DNA from: a virus
Direction: 5' to 3' (one strand)
DNA: 34,546 bases
IMG/VR virus record: IMGVR_UViG_3300032288_003360
Span: 1 to 34,546 of that record
In this document: piece after piece, positions 7,346 to 15,216 of the stretch
Position numbering within the stretch: position 1 is the stretch's first letter
Layout of the letters: the number at the start of each line of letters is the position of its first letter
The notes under the pieces: model-generated
Told to the model about the DNA's origin: nothing
The model's database searches: none
Seen by the model: the letters and a program-made list of their open reading frames with translations, nothing else
Translations under genes and position numbers: made by a program

Positions 7346-8031
7346 TTACCACATTTAAAATCCAAAGGTTTAGAAATCTTTGGCATTGTAGTAAAAAACT
7401 TTTGAATCTTTTCAAGGTCATCTTGTTGTAGGTTGTCTACAAACTCCATCAATTCTTCTTTTGTAGAATCTTTGGCATAATACATTTGTTCATCATCATA
7501 AATGAAATCAATACAATTGACAATAACATCCATAATGGTATCGATAGATTCACTCTGCAAATTATCAAAGTTCTTTACCATTCCCAAAGTTGGATACTTC
7601 ATTACAATACCCAACTTGTCAGTAATTTCAATCTTATTGTTGTGGTCTTTATCAATAGTCGGTTTGATATCTAAGATATTCAAATCAAACTTAACCAGAC
7701 CACCACAAGGTTTGTCTTCACCCTTGTCATCCTTAACGATGTTGTTACAGTTGTATTTTAAATTAACAACCTCACCAACAGACCTAGCACGAAGCTGCAT
7801 GAATAAATGTTCAAGGTCAAATGTTGGCAAATCATCAACATCAATATCTGATATAATACAATTATTCAATACTTGTTTGACCACATTGATTGTTTCTTTT
7901 TCATCATTTGACTGTGAAGCCATCAGAAACAATTTTTGCTCTTTTACAAGAAACGGTCTATATTTTACTTTCTTACCTGATGAAATTAAAGTAGTTTCAT
8001 AGGTCGGCACATCAATTTTTGGTAAAGCCAT
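7291..8031 (-). CDS. 26: gp26-like baseplate hub assembly protein (T4_baseplate family)
   Basis: 246 aa (T4 gp26 is 208 aa). The N-terminus MALPKIDVPTYETTLISSGK and the KYRPFLVKEQKLFLMA block are characteristic of the gp26/T4_baseplate family. In T4, gp26 helps assemble the central hub. Four cysteines (95, 109, 227, 230, the last two as KCGKCG) could form a zinc-ribbon-like site. The frame ends at TAA 7291-7293, immediately after the slippery heptamer, so the protein is probably made in a short and a frameshifted long form. A GAGG Shine-Dalgarno lies before the ATG (minus strand, about 8039-8042). Confidence 0.85.
   Translation of the reverse strand: MALPKIDVPTYETTLISSGKKVKYRPFLVKEQKLFLMASQSNDEKETINVVKQVLNNCIISDIDVDDLPTFDLEHLFMQLRARSVGEVVNLKYNCNNIVKDDKGEDKPCGGLVKFDLNILDIKPTIDKDHNNKIEITDKLGIVMKYPTLGMVKNFDNLQSESIDTIMDVIVNCIDFIYDDEQMYYAKDSTKEELMEFVDNLQQDDLEKIQKFFTTMPKISKPLDFKCGKCGYEEKIVVEGIQNFFV
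7297..7303 (-). promoter_or_regulatory. Candidate -1 ribosomal frameshift heptamer T TTT TTC
   Basis: On the minus strand the gp26 frame reads CAA AAT TTT TTC GTA TAA. T TTT TTC fits the X XXY YYZ rule in the correct phase, two codons before the gp26 stop. It is overlapped by a second fitting heptamer, A AAT TTT (7300-7306). Slipping back one base joins gp26 to the downstream frame as Asn-Phe-Phe-Arg-Ile-Ile-Phe-Gly. I did not identify a downstream stimulatory structure. Confidence 0.7.
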
Positions 8032-8048
8032 TTTATATCCTCATTAAA

Positions 8049-8840
8049 TTATATTAGTACTCTTGCGAGTGGGTTCACGAATGTATTGCTAACAGATTGA
8101 CCTAGTTTATCAAAAAATGGCGCAGCCTTCGCACCAAACAATGCAGCTGCGGCTGCAGCAAGGTCATAACTACCAGCATAAACAACACGGTACTTTTGAT
8201 ATGTGAATTGTACCGAAACACGGTGAAAACTTTCTTCTGACCATGAAAGTGGCTGAGAAGAAATTCCAAGTGGAAATGCATCCATTAATTCAACAACAAA
8301 TATCTTTTTAATAAACTCATCATACTGAATGATTTGAATATTTGTCATGTATCTGGTTTCATCATCTTTAGCATAACGCAAGTTGTTTGTGTCAGTAGGC
8401 ATAATTGCTTCTAACCAACGGTCAAATAACTTACGTTCATAGAATTCGTTAGTACACAAAAACGTCAATGTAGTTTCTTGGTACTGTGTTTGATATGGCA
8501 CTTTAAAAGATGGGCCATAGATTTTAACATCTTGTGTTAATAGTGATTTGCCTGGTAACTCAGCACTCTCGCATTGAAGTGCCAAATATCGAGAAATAGA
8601 TGGGTTGGAAGTTTTAGATTGTTCACTACTAGTTCCTCCTCCACCAATAATACTGTTAATATCTTGTGTAATATCTGCAATGATGGCATTTGGAAAGTTA
8701 AGTAGTTTTTCCAAAACAGATGATTCAATAAAATTATTGATGTATGGTGGAATAGGCAATATAACTTCATATCGGCTAGGTTTTGCTAGACCATCTTTAG
8801 CCTTAACATTAGAAAGAAATAATTGTGGTGAGAATGACAT
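8049..8840 (-). CDS. Tail-tube-fold protein, candidate gp54-like tube initiator
   Basis: 263 aa. A tail-tube core is apparent: SRYEVILPIPPYI, RYLALQCESAELPGKSL, YGPSFKVPYQTQYQETTLTF, KLFDRWLEAIM and the late strands VELMDAFPLGISSQPLSW and VSVQFTYQKYRVV. This pattern is shared by gp19-type tube proteins and by the tube cap and initiator gp48 and gp54. It is longer than gp19 homologs (about 160-200 aa) and has an extra Ser/Gly loop (IIGGGGTSSEQ) plus a hydrophobic Ala-rich tail. gp48 is encoded separately nearby and major tube genes usually lie by the sheath gene, so gp54 is the best guess. It overlaps the neighbouring stop codon by 1 nt. Confidence 0.7.
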   Translation of the reverse strand: MSFSPQLFLSNVKAKDGLAKPSRYEVILPIPPYINNFIESSVLEKLLNFPNAIIADITQDINSIIGGGGTSSEQSKTSNPSISRYLALQCESAELPGKSLLTQDVKIYGPSFKVPYQTQYQETTLTFLCTNEFYERKLFDRWLEAIMPTDTNNLRYAKDDETRYMTNIQIIQYDEFIKKIFVVELMDAFPLGISSQPLSWSEESFHRVSVQFTYQKYRVVYAGSYDLAAAAAALFGAKAAPFFDKLGQSVSNTFVNPLARVLI

Positions 8841-9418
8841 TAGAATTGTTCCTGAGATTCGGCATGAACTTTACTTGCTGATGCACCAACGAAACTTTCC
8901 ATTGGCAATAACGCAGCTATGTCCCATTCGTCAGCAGATATTTCCAAAAACCTTGATTGCACCTGACTAAAGAGATATCGTTTAATACAAGGCTGTGCTT
9001 CGAATATCTTTGAAGCGGAAGCCAAAGCAGCATAACTCAACCTCAACTTTGTAGTCTTATCAAATTTGGTATTGTTTGCATAATCACTTAACTTATCCAA
9101 TAAAATAATTCGTTGCTTTGGGTGAATGTAATGTAGATTCAACCCTAAAAATCCATCATTGTATTGTTCTATTGGTAGTACCAATGGGAACCGGTCGTAG
9201 TATTGCATCGAATCTTTTGTCTTGGGGTCATAGAAGTAAAAATACATCTTGCCGATTATGGTCGAATCACGTAGACGGGTTCTATCCTGTAGTAACGCCT
9301 GGCGAGTTGGCTTCAACTGAGTTACCTTAGATTGTAGCCATGCCCGTGCTTGGTTTGTTCTTGGAGTCAAACCTTGTTTTCTTAACGATTGATTTATTCT
9401 GTCTATTAGATACGCCAT
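8840..9418 (-). CDS. Conserved T4-like phage protein, possibly gp2-like DNA end protector
   Basis: 192 aa. The N-terminus is basic and helical. The conserved-looking centre is GKMYFYFYDPKTKDSMQYYD followed by FPLVLPI, GFLGLNLHYIHPKQRIILLD and a helical C-terminus ending in an acidic stretch (SADEWDI). I have the impression of this YDPK...YYDxFPL...GFLGLNxHY pattern from T4-like phages next to gene 4, which in T4 neighbours gene 2 (DNA end protector). That is synteny plus memory, not a firm identification. A small baseplate or hub protein is the alternative. The ATG has no Shine-Dalgarno; a TATAAATA box ends only 4 nt before it. Confidence 0.6.
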   Translation of the reverse strand: MAYLIDRINQSLRKQGLTPRTNQARAWLQSKVTQLKPTRQALLQDRTRLRDSTIIGKMYFYFYDPKTKDSMQYYDRFPLVLPIEQYNDGFLGLNLHYIHPKQRIILLDKLSDYANNTKFDKTTKLRLSYAALASASKIFEAQPCIKRYLFSQVQSRFLEISADEWDIAALLPMESFVGASASKVHAESQEQF

Positions 9419-9422
9419 GTTC

Positions 9423-9430
9423 TATTTATA
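9423..9430 (-). promoter_or_regulatory. T4-type late promoter TATAAATA abutting a start codon
   Basis: The minus strand reads TATAAATAGAACATG, an exact match to the T4 late promoter -10 box, with its end 4 nt before the ATG of the 192-aa gene (9416-9418). Initiation about 6 nt past the box would fall on or inside the ATG, giving a leaderless message for that gene or a leader for the genes downstream. Confidence 0.7.
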
Positions 9431-9862
9431 TCAAAGACCAAGTTCTTTTTCTGTGATAACTTTAAACTGCCACCCTTGTTCTTTACAGAAAAGGTCAGCT
9501 GCTCGCCATTTCTCTTGGTTGATAGCATAAGTTGCAGCCTCTTGGATGAATCTTTGAGTCTTGCGTTTCTGCACTGGCATCTTGGTCTGAGCCAAGGGTT
9601 TCACCTCTAATATATAAGTGGTAACCTTACCATCCTTTAGACGCATTTTTACAATAAAGTCTGGGAAGTATCTGTGTGTTTTATTGTCCACGGGAGACAC
9701 GTATGGTATTGGCAGTTCTTCGGATGCCCACCAGATAACATTCGGGTGGTCATCAAAATATTTCATAACCCTTAATTCCCAGTTGGAACGGTATATGATA
9801 TTTTTTGAATTCCCGTTGTATTTGGATGGGTTCTTGGGTAAAAAAGTTCCTTTATATGACAT
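9431..9862 (-). CDS. 4: gp4-like head completion protein with nuclease motif
   Basis: 143 aa (T4 gp4, also called gp50, is 150 aa). The protein finishes the packaged head before tail joining. Sequence pattern: NIIYRSNWELRVMKYFDDHP, VIWWASEELPIPYV, RYFPDFIVK and YILEVKP. Together Glu29, Pro67-Asp68 and Glu86-Val-Lys88 form a PD-(D/E)xK nuclease arrangement of the kind reported for gp4, consistent with trimming DNA ends at the portal. It is the first gene of the leftward tail operon and diverges from gp48, with 31 nt between the two ATGs. No clear late promoter or Shine-Dalgarno is seen for it. Confidence 0.88.
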   Translation of the reverse strand: MSYKGTFLPKNPSKYNGNSKNIIYRSNWELRVMKYFDDHPNVIWWASEELPIPYVSPVDNKTHRYFPDFIVKMRLKDGKVTTYILEVKPLAQTKMPVQKRKTQRFIQEAATYAINQEKWRAADLFCKEQGWQFKVITEKELGL

Positions 9863-9868
9863 AAATAG
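9861..9868 (+). promoter_or_regulatory. Late promoter box ATAAATAG for the rightward baseplate operon
   Basis: CATAAATAG (9860-9868) overlaps the divergent gp4 start codon and lies 25 nt before the gp48 ATG. Initiation about 6 nt downstream would leave a leader of roughly 20 nt containing an AAAAGG ribosome site (9882-9887). This is the normal arrangement, in contrast to the boxes that abut ATGs elsewhere. Confidence 0.75.
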
Positions 9869-9893
9869 TATCTAGGCAACCAAAAGGCAGACA

Positions 9894-11318
9894 ATGGCAT
9901 TTTTCTCACTAACAGACATAAAATATGTTCCTGGTCAGGATAGACAATTTGAAGTTAATACTGACCAGTTTAATATAGACAATAAGAGATATCCAATTGA
10001 TATTGGAAGTGCAGACAAAGCACACTACATGATGTTCTTTGTCAATGTACAAGAACGAACACAAGTTGGTGGTTACAATTATGATAGTACCACAAGCGCT
10101 AAAGTTTTAGAGAACATGAGTGGTTCTCAGAATGGTTTTTCTGTTTCTCGGGATCTTTTAAATCAAGGTATTGATTATTTGAGCAATTTAAATACTCAAA
10201 CAGACTCCTCAATTTCGGACATGCAATATAATACGGAAGAAGTAGCTGATGATGGCACCACATCAGGAATTGTAAAACAAATACAAGCTACTAATGTATT
10301 GTCAAAAATTGGTCAAGCGGCAAAATCGTTTAAAGACACAGATTTTTTAAAGCGTGGTAACTTTTTTCGTACTGTAAAAAGAACAAAAGATACTATTGCA
10401 TTGTATATGCCAGATACTTTGGCGTTTGATTATCGCCAATCATATAGTGATGTGAGTGTCACTAAAGACTTGGGTGATTTTGGTTTAGCAGTTCAGGCTG
10501 GGGCATCATTACTTGATAAGAGAAATACATCAAGTAATCAAGCAATTATGCAAAATCTTTCACCATTTTTGGCGGATTTTGCTAAAAGTAGAGGCATTGG
10601 TGGTGATAGTACATTTACTGCATTCACTGCTGCAACTGGTGGAGTTTTAGCAACTAATCCTCAACTTGAATTGATTTATCAATCACCATCATTTAGAAAT
10701 TTTAGATTCTCGTTTATGTTTTATCCAAGAAGCCAAAAAGAAGCTAAACAAGTTTTGGGTATTATTGATATGTTTAGATTCCACCAAGCGCCAGAAGTTC
10801 TTACTTCCACCTATGGTCGTTTCTTGGTACCACCTTCTGAGTTTGATATTAAGTTTTACTATAACGGCCAAGAAAATCCTAATATTCCACAAATATCAAC
10901 ATGTGTTTTAACAGACATTTCTGTTGATTATGCACCATCTGGTTTTGCATCATATGAAACTTTGTCCAATAAACCAGAACGTGGTGGTACTGGTATGCCT
11001 GTTGCAATCCGCATGGACTTGGCATTTAAAGAGACAGAAATTATCACTAAACAATTCTTGTCTGGTGAGAAAAGAAGTTATGCTTCAGTATTTAATGGTA
11101 ACGAACCAATTAATGGTTTGGATATTGGTGGTGAAATGCGAACACAAGAACAACTGGATTATGCTGCTAGTTTGGGTGATTGGGATGAAACTAATCCAAA
11201 CTATGGTTTAACTCAGGAAAATACGGCTACATCAGATACGGAGTTTGATTTGGTTAATGGTGATTGGGGTTCTGATAATTCAATCTCAGTTGAAGAAGAT
11301 GGCGAAGCGGGTGCATAA
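9894..11318 (+). CDS. 48: gp48-like baseplate tail tube cap
   Basis: 474 aa (T4 gp48 is 364 aa). It forms the ring on the hub from which the tail tube grows. Visible pattern: N-terminal DADKAHYMMF-like block (GSADKAHYMMFFVNVQE), TIALYMPDTLAFDYRQSYSD, a variable middle, then the tube-fold C-terminal half with LELIYQSPSFRNFRFSFMFY, EVLTSTYGRFLVPPSEFDI, CVLTDISVDYAPSGFASYE and AIRMDLAFKETEIITKQFL. The last 70 residues form an acidic, Asn/Asp/Glu-rich tail not expected in T4 gp48. AAAAGG lies upstream of the ATG. It opens the rightward structural operon. Confidence 0.88.
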   Translation: MAFFSLTDIKYVPGQDRQFEVNTDQFNIDNKRYPIDIGSADKAHYMMFFVNVQERTQVGGYNYDSTTSAKVLENMSGSQNGFSVSRDLLNQGIDYLSNLNTQTDSSISDMQYNTEEVADDGTTSGIVKQIQATNVLSKIGQAAKSFKDTDFLKRGNFFRTVKRTKDTIALYMPDTLAFDYRQSYSDVSVTKDLGDFGLAVQAGASLLDKRNTSSNQAIMQNLSPFLADFAKSRGIGGDSTFTAFTAATGGVLATNPQLELIYQSPSFRNFRFSFMFYPRSQKEAKQVLGIIDMFRFHQAPEVLTSTYGRFLVPPSEFDIKFYYNGQENPNIPQISTCVLTDISVDYAPSGFASYETLSNKPERGGTGMPVAIRMDLAFKETEIITKQFLSGEKRSYASVFNGNEPINGLDIGGEMRTQEQLDYAASLGDWDETNPNYGLTQENTATSDTEFDLVNGDWGSDNSISVEEDGEAGA

Positions 11319-11319
11319 T

Positions 11320-11967
11320 ATGGCAAAATATTTTAATTACTTTCCTAAAACTCCTTACTATAAAAGTAAAGATTCCACATCTTTGGATGTTGTAACAAAT
11401 ATCACAACACGCTTTAATTTTGACAATCGTTTTCGTCAAAATGCTGCAACTTATTACAAGTATAAAATTAGAGAAGGTGAAACGCCAGAAATTTTAGCGT
11501 CCAAGATTTATGGTTCTCCTGAGAAACATTGGGTAATTTTATCACTAAACAATATTGTGGATCCAATTTTCGAATGGCCTTTGCCAAATAGAAGTTTTGG
11601 TAAATTCATTGAGAGTAAATATAAAGCTAGTGCTTCAGCAAATCAAACAGGTCTTGAATGGGCAACAGCAAATGTTTATGGTTATTACAAAGTTGTAACT
11701 AGAAGTAATCCAAATACCGGTGTTATAAATGTAAATAGGATTAAATTGGATGCTAATACATACAATTCTACCACTCAAACAACAACAAATTATACTTTAG
11801 AAGACGGCACTTCGTTGATTGTTGCTATTACCAAAGAATCAAAAACTTATTATGAATATGAACAAGAAATAAATGAAAATAAAAGATTGATATCAATTCT
11901 TAAGCCTGAGTTTGTAACTGAACTGGAATCTGAATTGATAGCAGTTATGAAAGATAGTATTGCATGA
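11320..11967 (+). CDS. 53: gp53-like baseplate wedge protein
   Basis: About 215 aa from ATG 11320 (T4 gp53 is 196 aa). In T4 it joins wedges to each other and to the hub. A LysM-like block is clear at residues 46-80: YKIREGETPEILASKIYGSP, then KHWVILSLNNIVDPIFEWPL (T4: PEELANAIYGNPQLYWVLL). The C-terminus has YYEYEQEINENKRLISILK, similar to T4's EAAVLENEKLRQIKII. I chose ATG 11320, one base after the gp48 stop; the in-frame ATG at 11245 lies inside gp48 and its extra residues look like out-of-frame translation. It overlaps the gp27 start by 4 nt. Confidence 0.9.
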   Translation: MAKYFNYFPKTPYYKSKDSTSLDVVTNITTRFNFDNRFRQNAATYYKYKIREGETPEILASKIYGSPEKHWVILSLNNIVDPIFEWPLPNRSFGKFIESKYKASASANQTGLEWATANVYGYYKVVTRSNPNTGVINVNRIKLDANTYNSTTQTTTNYTLEDGTSLIVAITKESKTYYEYEQEINENKRLISILKPEFVTELESELIAVMKDSIA

Positions 11968-13292
11968 ATGATTTTAATTTAATACAACCCACAGACTTCA
12001 ATATTAATGAGTTAGCATTGGTGACAAAGGGTGGTAAAATTAGTTTGAGAGACATTTATGAAGAAATAAACATACATGAAAGTATGTTAGCTCCTTGCAT
12101 TTCAGGCAGTATCATTATCAATGATGCTATTGGGTTGTCATCAAAATTACTATTAGATGGTACAGAAATTCTGTTAATTGATATTGACAAAGGTGCTGGC
12201 CTTTTTAGAATGAAAAGGTCCTTTAGGGTATACAAACAAACCGATAGAAGAACTATCAACCAAACTAGTGAGTCATATGTTTTAAGATTTGCCTCAGAAG
12301 AAATTGTTTTATCGGAACAACAGTTGCTAACTGAATGTTACAAAGGAACTTATACTGATATTACAAAAAAGATATTGACCAATAAGTTAAGAGTTTCTCC
12401 AAACAATTTGAGTGGCAAGTTTGATAAATCTCTTGGTGCCAATGATGTTATTATGCCAGGTTTAAAACCATTTGATGCTCTCAATTGGTGTGCTAAAAGA
12501 GCTATTGATTCTAAAGGACAACCAACTTTTATGTTCTTTGAAAATGTGGAAGGTTATAACTTTACCACACTTTCCAGTATCATGCAATCGCCATCGATTT
12601 TCAATGTCAACTTTGATATCAAAAACTTGGTTGGCGATAATACAAAAGAAGAATTATTGGGTGCTCGAGCAATGGAAGTTATGACGCAGTTTGACTTCAT
12701 TAAGAATACACAGGCTGGTGTTTATGCAGGAACATTTGTTGGTATTGACCCATTGACACGGCAAATAAAAGTTGATAAGAAAACGATGGACAATATCTAT
12801 GGTGGTGTAAGGCATGCGAATGAAAATGCGAATTTGCCAATTGAAACAAATAAATTAGGTAAAACAAACTATCAAATGACAGATTCTAGGGTGGTTTACT
12901 ATCTCACAACTGCTTTGCGTGGTTCTTCAAATTTTATTAGACAGAATGAACCTGGTTCTTTACAAGTGGATGATACGCCTCAGAAATTTGCATATGCTAG
13001 AAAAGCCATATTGCAAAATTTTATGGGTCAAAGACTTAAAGTAGTTTTGCCTGGAAATTTTACAGTATCGCCTGGAAGGACTATTAATTTGGAAGTACCA
13101 AAGCGTTCCTTCAACACGAAAGGTGATAATAATTATGATTCAACTTTAAAAGGTAAGTATGCAATCTTATCGACCAGACACATTATAAGATATAATATGT
13201 TTGAAACGGTTGCAGAAGTAGTTACAGATTCTTCAGAAAAACCAGTTGTCACTTCGAACAGAGACCTGGCCAGAACAACATGGGGTTATTAA
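11964..13292 (+). CDS. 27: gp27-like baseplate central hub protein
   Basis: 442 aa (T4 gp27 is 391 aa). gp27 trimers form the ring of the hub that holds the gp5 spike. Features: an N-terminal beta domain (ELALVTKGGKISLRDIYEEI, ISGSIIINDA), LLDGTEILLIDID, SFRVYKQTDR, the YVLRFASEEIVLSEQQLL block, and a C-terminal beta region (GQRLKVVLPGNFTVSPGRTI, KYAILSTRHIIRYNMFETVA) that resembles the shared gp27/VgrG tube-domain end. Position between gp53 and the gp5-like genes supports the call. It overlaps the gp53 stop by 4 nt and lies 3 nt before the next ATG. Confidence 0.87.
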   Translation: MNDFNLIQPTDFNINELALVTKGGKISLRDIYEEINIHESMLAPCISGSIIINDAIGLSSKLLLDGTEILLIDIDKGAGLFRMKRSFRVYKQTDRRTINQTSESYVLRFASEEIVLSEQQLLTECYKGTYTDITKKILTNKLRVSPNNLSGKFDKSLGANDVIMPGLKPFDALNWCAKRAIDSKGQPTFMFFENVEGYNFTTLSSIMQSPSIFNVNFDIKNLVGDNTKEELLGARAMEVMTQFDFIKNTQAGVYAGTFVGIDPLTRQIKVDKKTMDNIYGGVRHANENANLPIETNKLGKTNYQMTDSRVVYYLTTALRGSSNFIRQNEPGSLQVDDTPQKFAYARKAILQNFMGQRLKVVLPGNFTVSPGRTINLEVPKRSFNTKGDNNYDSTLKGKYAILSTRHIIRYNMFETVAEVVTDSSEKPVVTSNRDLARTTWGY

Positions 13293-13295
13293 AAT

Positions 13296-14339
13296 ATGTA
13301 TGAAAATGATTTAGTAAGAACTAGTAATTGGACTGGAGTTGTAGAAGACTATGATGATCCATTAAAAACTGGAAGACTTCGTGTTAGAATTAATGGATAT
13401 CATAATGTTAATAAAACAATTCTTCCTACAGATTGTTTACCTTGGGCTATGGTTGGATTGCCAGTTAACGGTTCAACATCATTCACAACAGCTAAAGTTG
13501 GTGATTGGGTCATTGGCTTCTTTTTAGATGGAGACTCAGCTCAATTTCCAGTTGTGACTCATGTTCTTCCAGGTATTAATACTGTGCTTGTTAAACAACC
13601 AGTTGGTGCACCTGTTATGCCAAATGGTGAACTATATGATAGAGTTGGTCAACCATCAGTGCCTCCATTAGGTCGTGGTGTTGTGCAATTTACAGCCATA
13701 GATACTTCAAATAGAAGAAGAGCACACATTTGTGATATTTCATATGAAGTGGATCAAACTGTTGGTGCTATGAAGAATCTTTATGGTCCTATTGTTGATG
13801 CTATTAGGACACTTATTAATGTTGTGGTGGGATCATCAAATTATGATCCAACAGGTCTTGTAAAACAAGCAATCGAATTTGCAAGACAAATTGTTAGGTT
13901 TATTAAAGATGTTACATCAACTTTAAAGAAAATACAAGAAACAATTGATGGTTATTTGACCGTGTTGAGAAAAGTTTCAGCAATGATTACCTATCTTCGT
14001 AGTTTACCAGAAAGAGCTTTGGCATTTTTAACTGATTGTTTAGGAAATTTATATAAATCTTTACGAGCTGGTTTTACATCATTGTTTGCTTTTGATGGTG
14101 ACTCTGGACTTTTTGGTGAAGTTGGTGAGTTGCTAAATACAATATCAGAAGGAGTTGATGCTGTAACCCAAGCAACTAGAGCTGCAGCTTCAATTGCTGC
14201 AACTCCACAAAAAATTGCAGCAATAATAGCAACACCAACAAGCGCTGCTGAAGCTGCAGCTGCAGGTAAACAAGTGGAACAATTAATTAGTGATGCTGGT
14301 GTACCAGCAAGTCCAATTGAAGTTGGCGCAGGACCTTAA
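13296..14339 (+). CDS. 5: gp5 N-terminal OB-fold hub protein without lysozyme domain
   Basis: 347 aa. Residues 8-95 match the OB-fold domain of gp5/VgrG that sits under gp27: NWTGVVEDYDDPLKTGRLRV, then CLPWAMVGLPVNG, KVGDWVIGFFLDGDSAQFPV and VTHVLPGI. T4 gp5 continues into a lysozyme and a beta-helix; this protein does not. Residues 155-347 are instead amphipathic helices (AIRTLINVVV, EFARQIVRFIKDVTSTLKKI, MITYLRSLPERALAFLTD) ending in an Ala-rich tail. No lysozyme motif is present. The beta-helix spike is the separate next gene. The two should assemble with gp27 as a split gp5. Confidence 0.82.
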   Translation: MYENDLVRTSNWTGVVEDYDDPLKTGRLRVRINGYHNVNKTILPTDCLPWAMVGLPVNGSTSFTTAKVGDWVIGFFLDGDSAQFPVVTHVLPGINTVLVKQPVGAPVMPNGELYDRVGQPSVPPLGRGVVQFTAIDTSNRRRAHICDISYEVDQTVGAMKNLYGPIVDAIRTLINVVVGSSNYDPTGLVKQAIEFARQIVRFIKDVTSTLKKIQETIDGYLTVLRKVSAMITYLRSLPERALAFLTDCLGNLYKSLRAGFTSLFAFDGDSGLFGEVGELLNTISEGVDAVTQATRAAASIAATPQKIAAIIATPTSAAEAAAAGKQVEQLISDAGVPASPIEVGAGP

Positions 14340-14358
14340 TGTGGAATTGAAATAATAT

Positions 14359-15207
14359 ATGTCAGATACATTTATACCTTATGAGAGAGAAGTATTGCCT
14401 GAAAGGCCTGATACTGATTTAGGTTGGACTGAGCCGGAATCTCCTGCTTCAGTAGAATATCCACCAAAATATCCATTTAATAATATTACTCAAACTATGT
14501 CTGGCCACATGTTTGAGATGGATGATACACCAGGTGGAGAAAGAATACGTATACATCATCGTTCTGGAACATTTACAGAAATGCATCCAAACGGAGATGA
14601 AGTGCATAAAATTTATGGTGATGGTTATGAAATTATTACTAAAAATAAAAATGTATTAATTAGTGGTGTTTGCAATATCACTATTAACGGTGATTCCATT
14701 CTTCATGTCAAAGGTAACAGAAAAGAAATTGTTGAAAAAGATTACAATCTTATTGTTAAGGGTAAATATAATCTTGTAACAAAAGGTGAAGCTAGCTTAA
14801 TGTCTTCAGAAGACATGACTATTGGTGCTGGTGGTGATGTTTTAGGTGGTGGAGGTTCTCTAAATATTAAAACTGGTGACCACTTACTAATAACTGGTGA
14901 TTTGGAAGTTGACGGACATCTTGAAGCTTACTCAGTTGGTGCTGTTAGGGTTGATGCGAGAGCTGGTATTTCTTGTGGTATAGGTGATCCTGGTAACCCA
15001 CTCAAAGGTAGACTTCCAACACCTCCTTTAGGAATATTTTCTGCAACAACAGTTACTGCTTTACTTTCTGTTGCTGCTCCATTAGGAACTTTTGGTTTAA
15101 TGGATTCTATATTAATGACCGATACGGTAAATACTGCATTACATAATTGTCACTTTCACGCCAGTTTCAAAGGGCCTACAGGTCCACCAATTCCAAAAAT
15201 GATTTAA
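14359..15207 (+). CDS. gp5 C-terminal beta-helix spike protein with HxH tip
   Basis: 282 aa. After a linker, residues 50-75 (GHMFEMDDTPGGERIRIHHR) match the entry into the gp5/VgrG spike. This is followed by a repetitive beta-helix of short strands (VLISGVCNITINGDSILHVK, YNLIVKGKYNLVTKGEASLM, LLITGDLEVDGHLEAYSVGA). The C-terminus has HNCHFHASFKGPTGPP with His265-Phe-His267. An HxH pair near the tip binds iron in the P2 gpV and phi92 gp138 spikes, where a trimer supplies six His. It is encoded apart from the OB-domain gene, 19 nt downstream of it. It should form the membrane-piercing needle; no separate PAAR tip gene was seen in the window. Confidence 0.82.
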   Translation: MSDTFIPYEREVLPERPDTDLGWTEPESPASVEYPPKYPFNNITQTMSGHMFEMDDTPGGERIRIHHRSGTFTEMHPNGDEVHKIYGDGYEIITKNKNVLISGVCNITINGDSILHVKGNRKEIVEKDYNLIVKGKYNLVTKGEASLMSSEDMTIGAGGDVLGGGGSLNIKTGDHLLITGDLEVDGHLEAYSVGAVRVDARAGISCGIGDPGNPLKGRLPTPPLGIFSATTVTALLSVAAPLGTFGLMDSILMTDTVNTALHNCHFHASFKGPTGPPIPKMI

Positions 15208-15216
15208 GGATATACT

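Noticed and set aside
11245-11319. Upstream start for gp53 at ATG 11245.
   Set aside because: It would lie inside gp48, the added residues do not look like a gp53 N-terminus, and ATG 11320 directly follows the gp48 stop.
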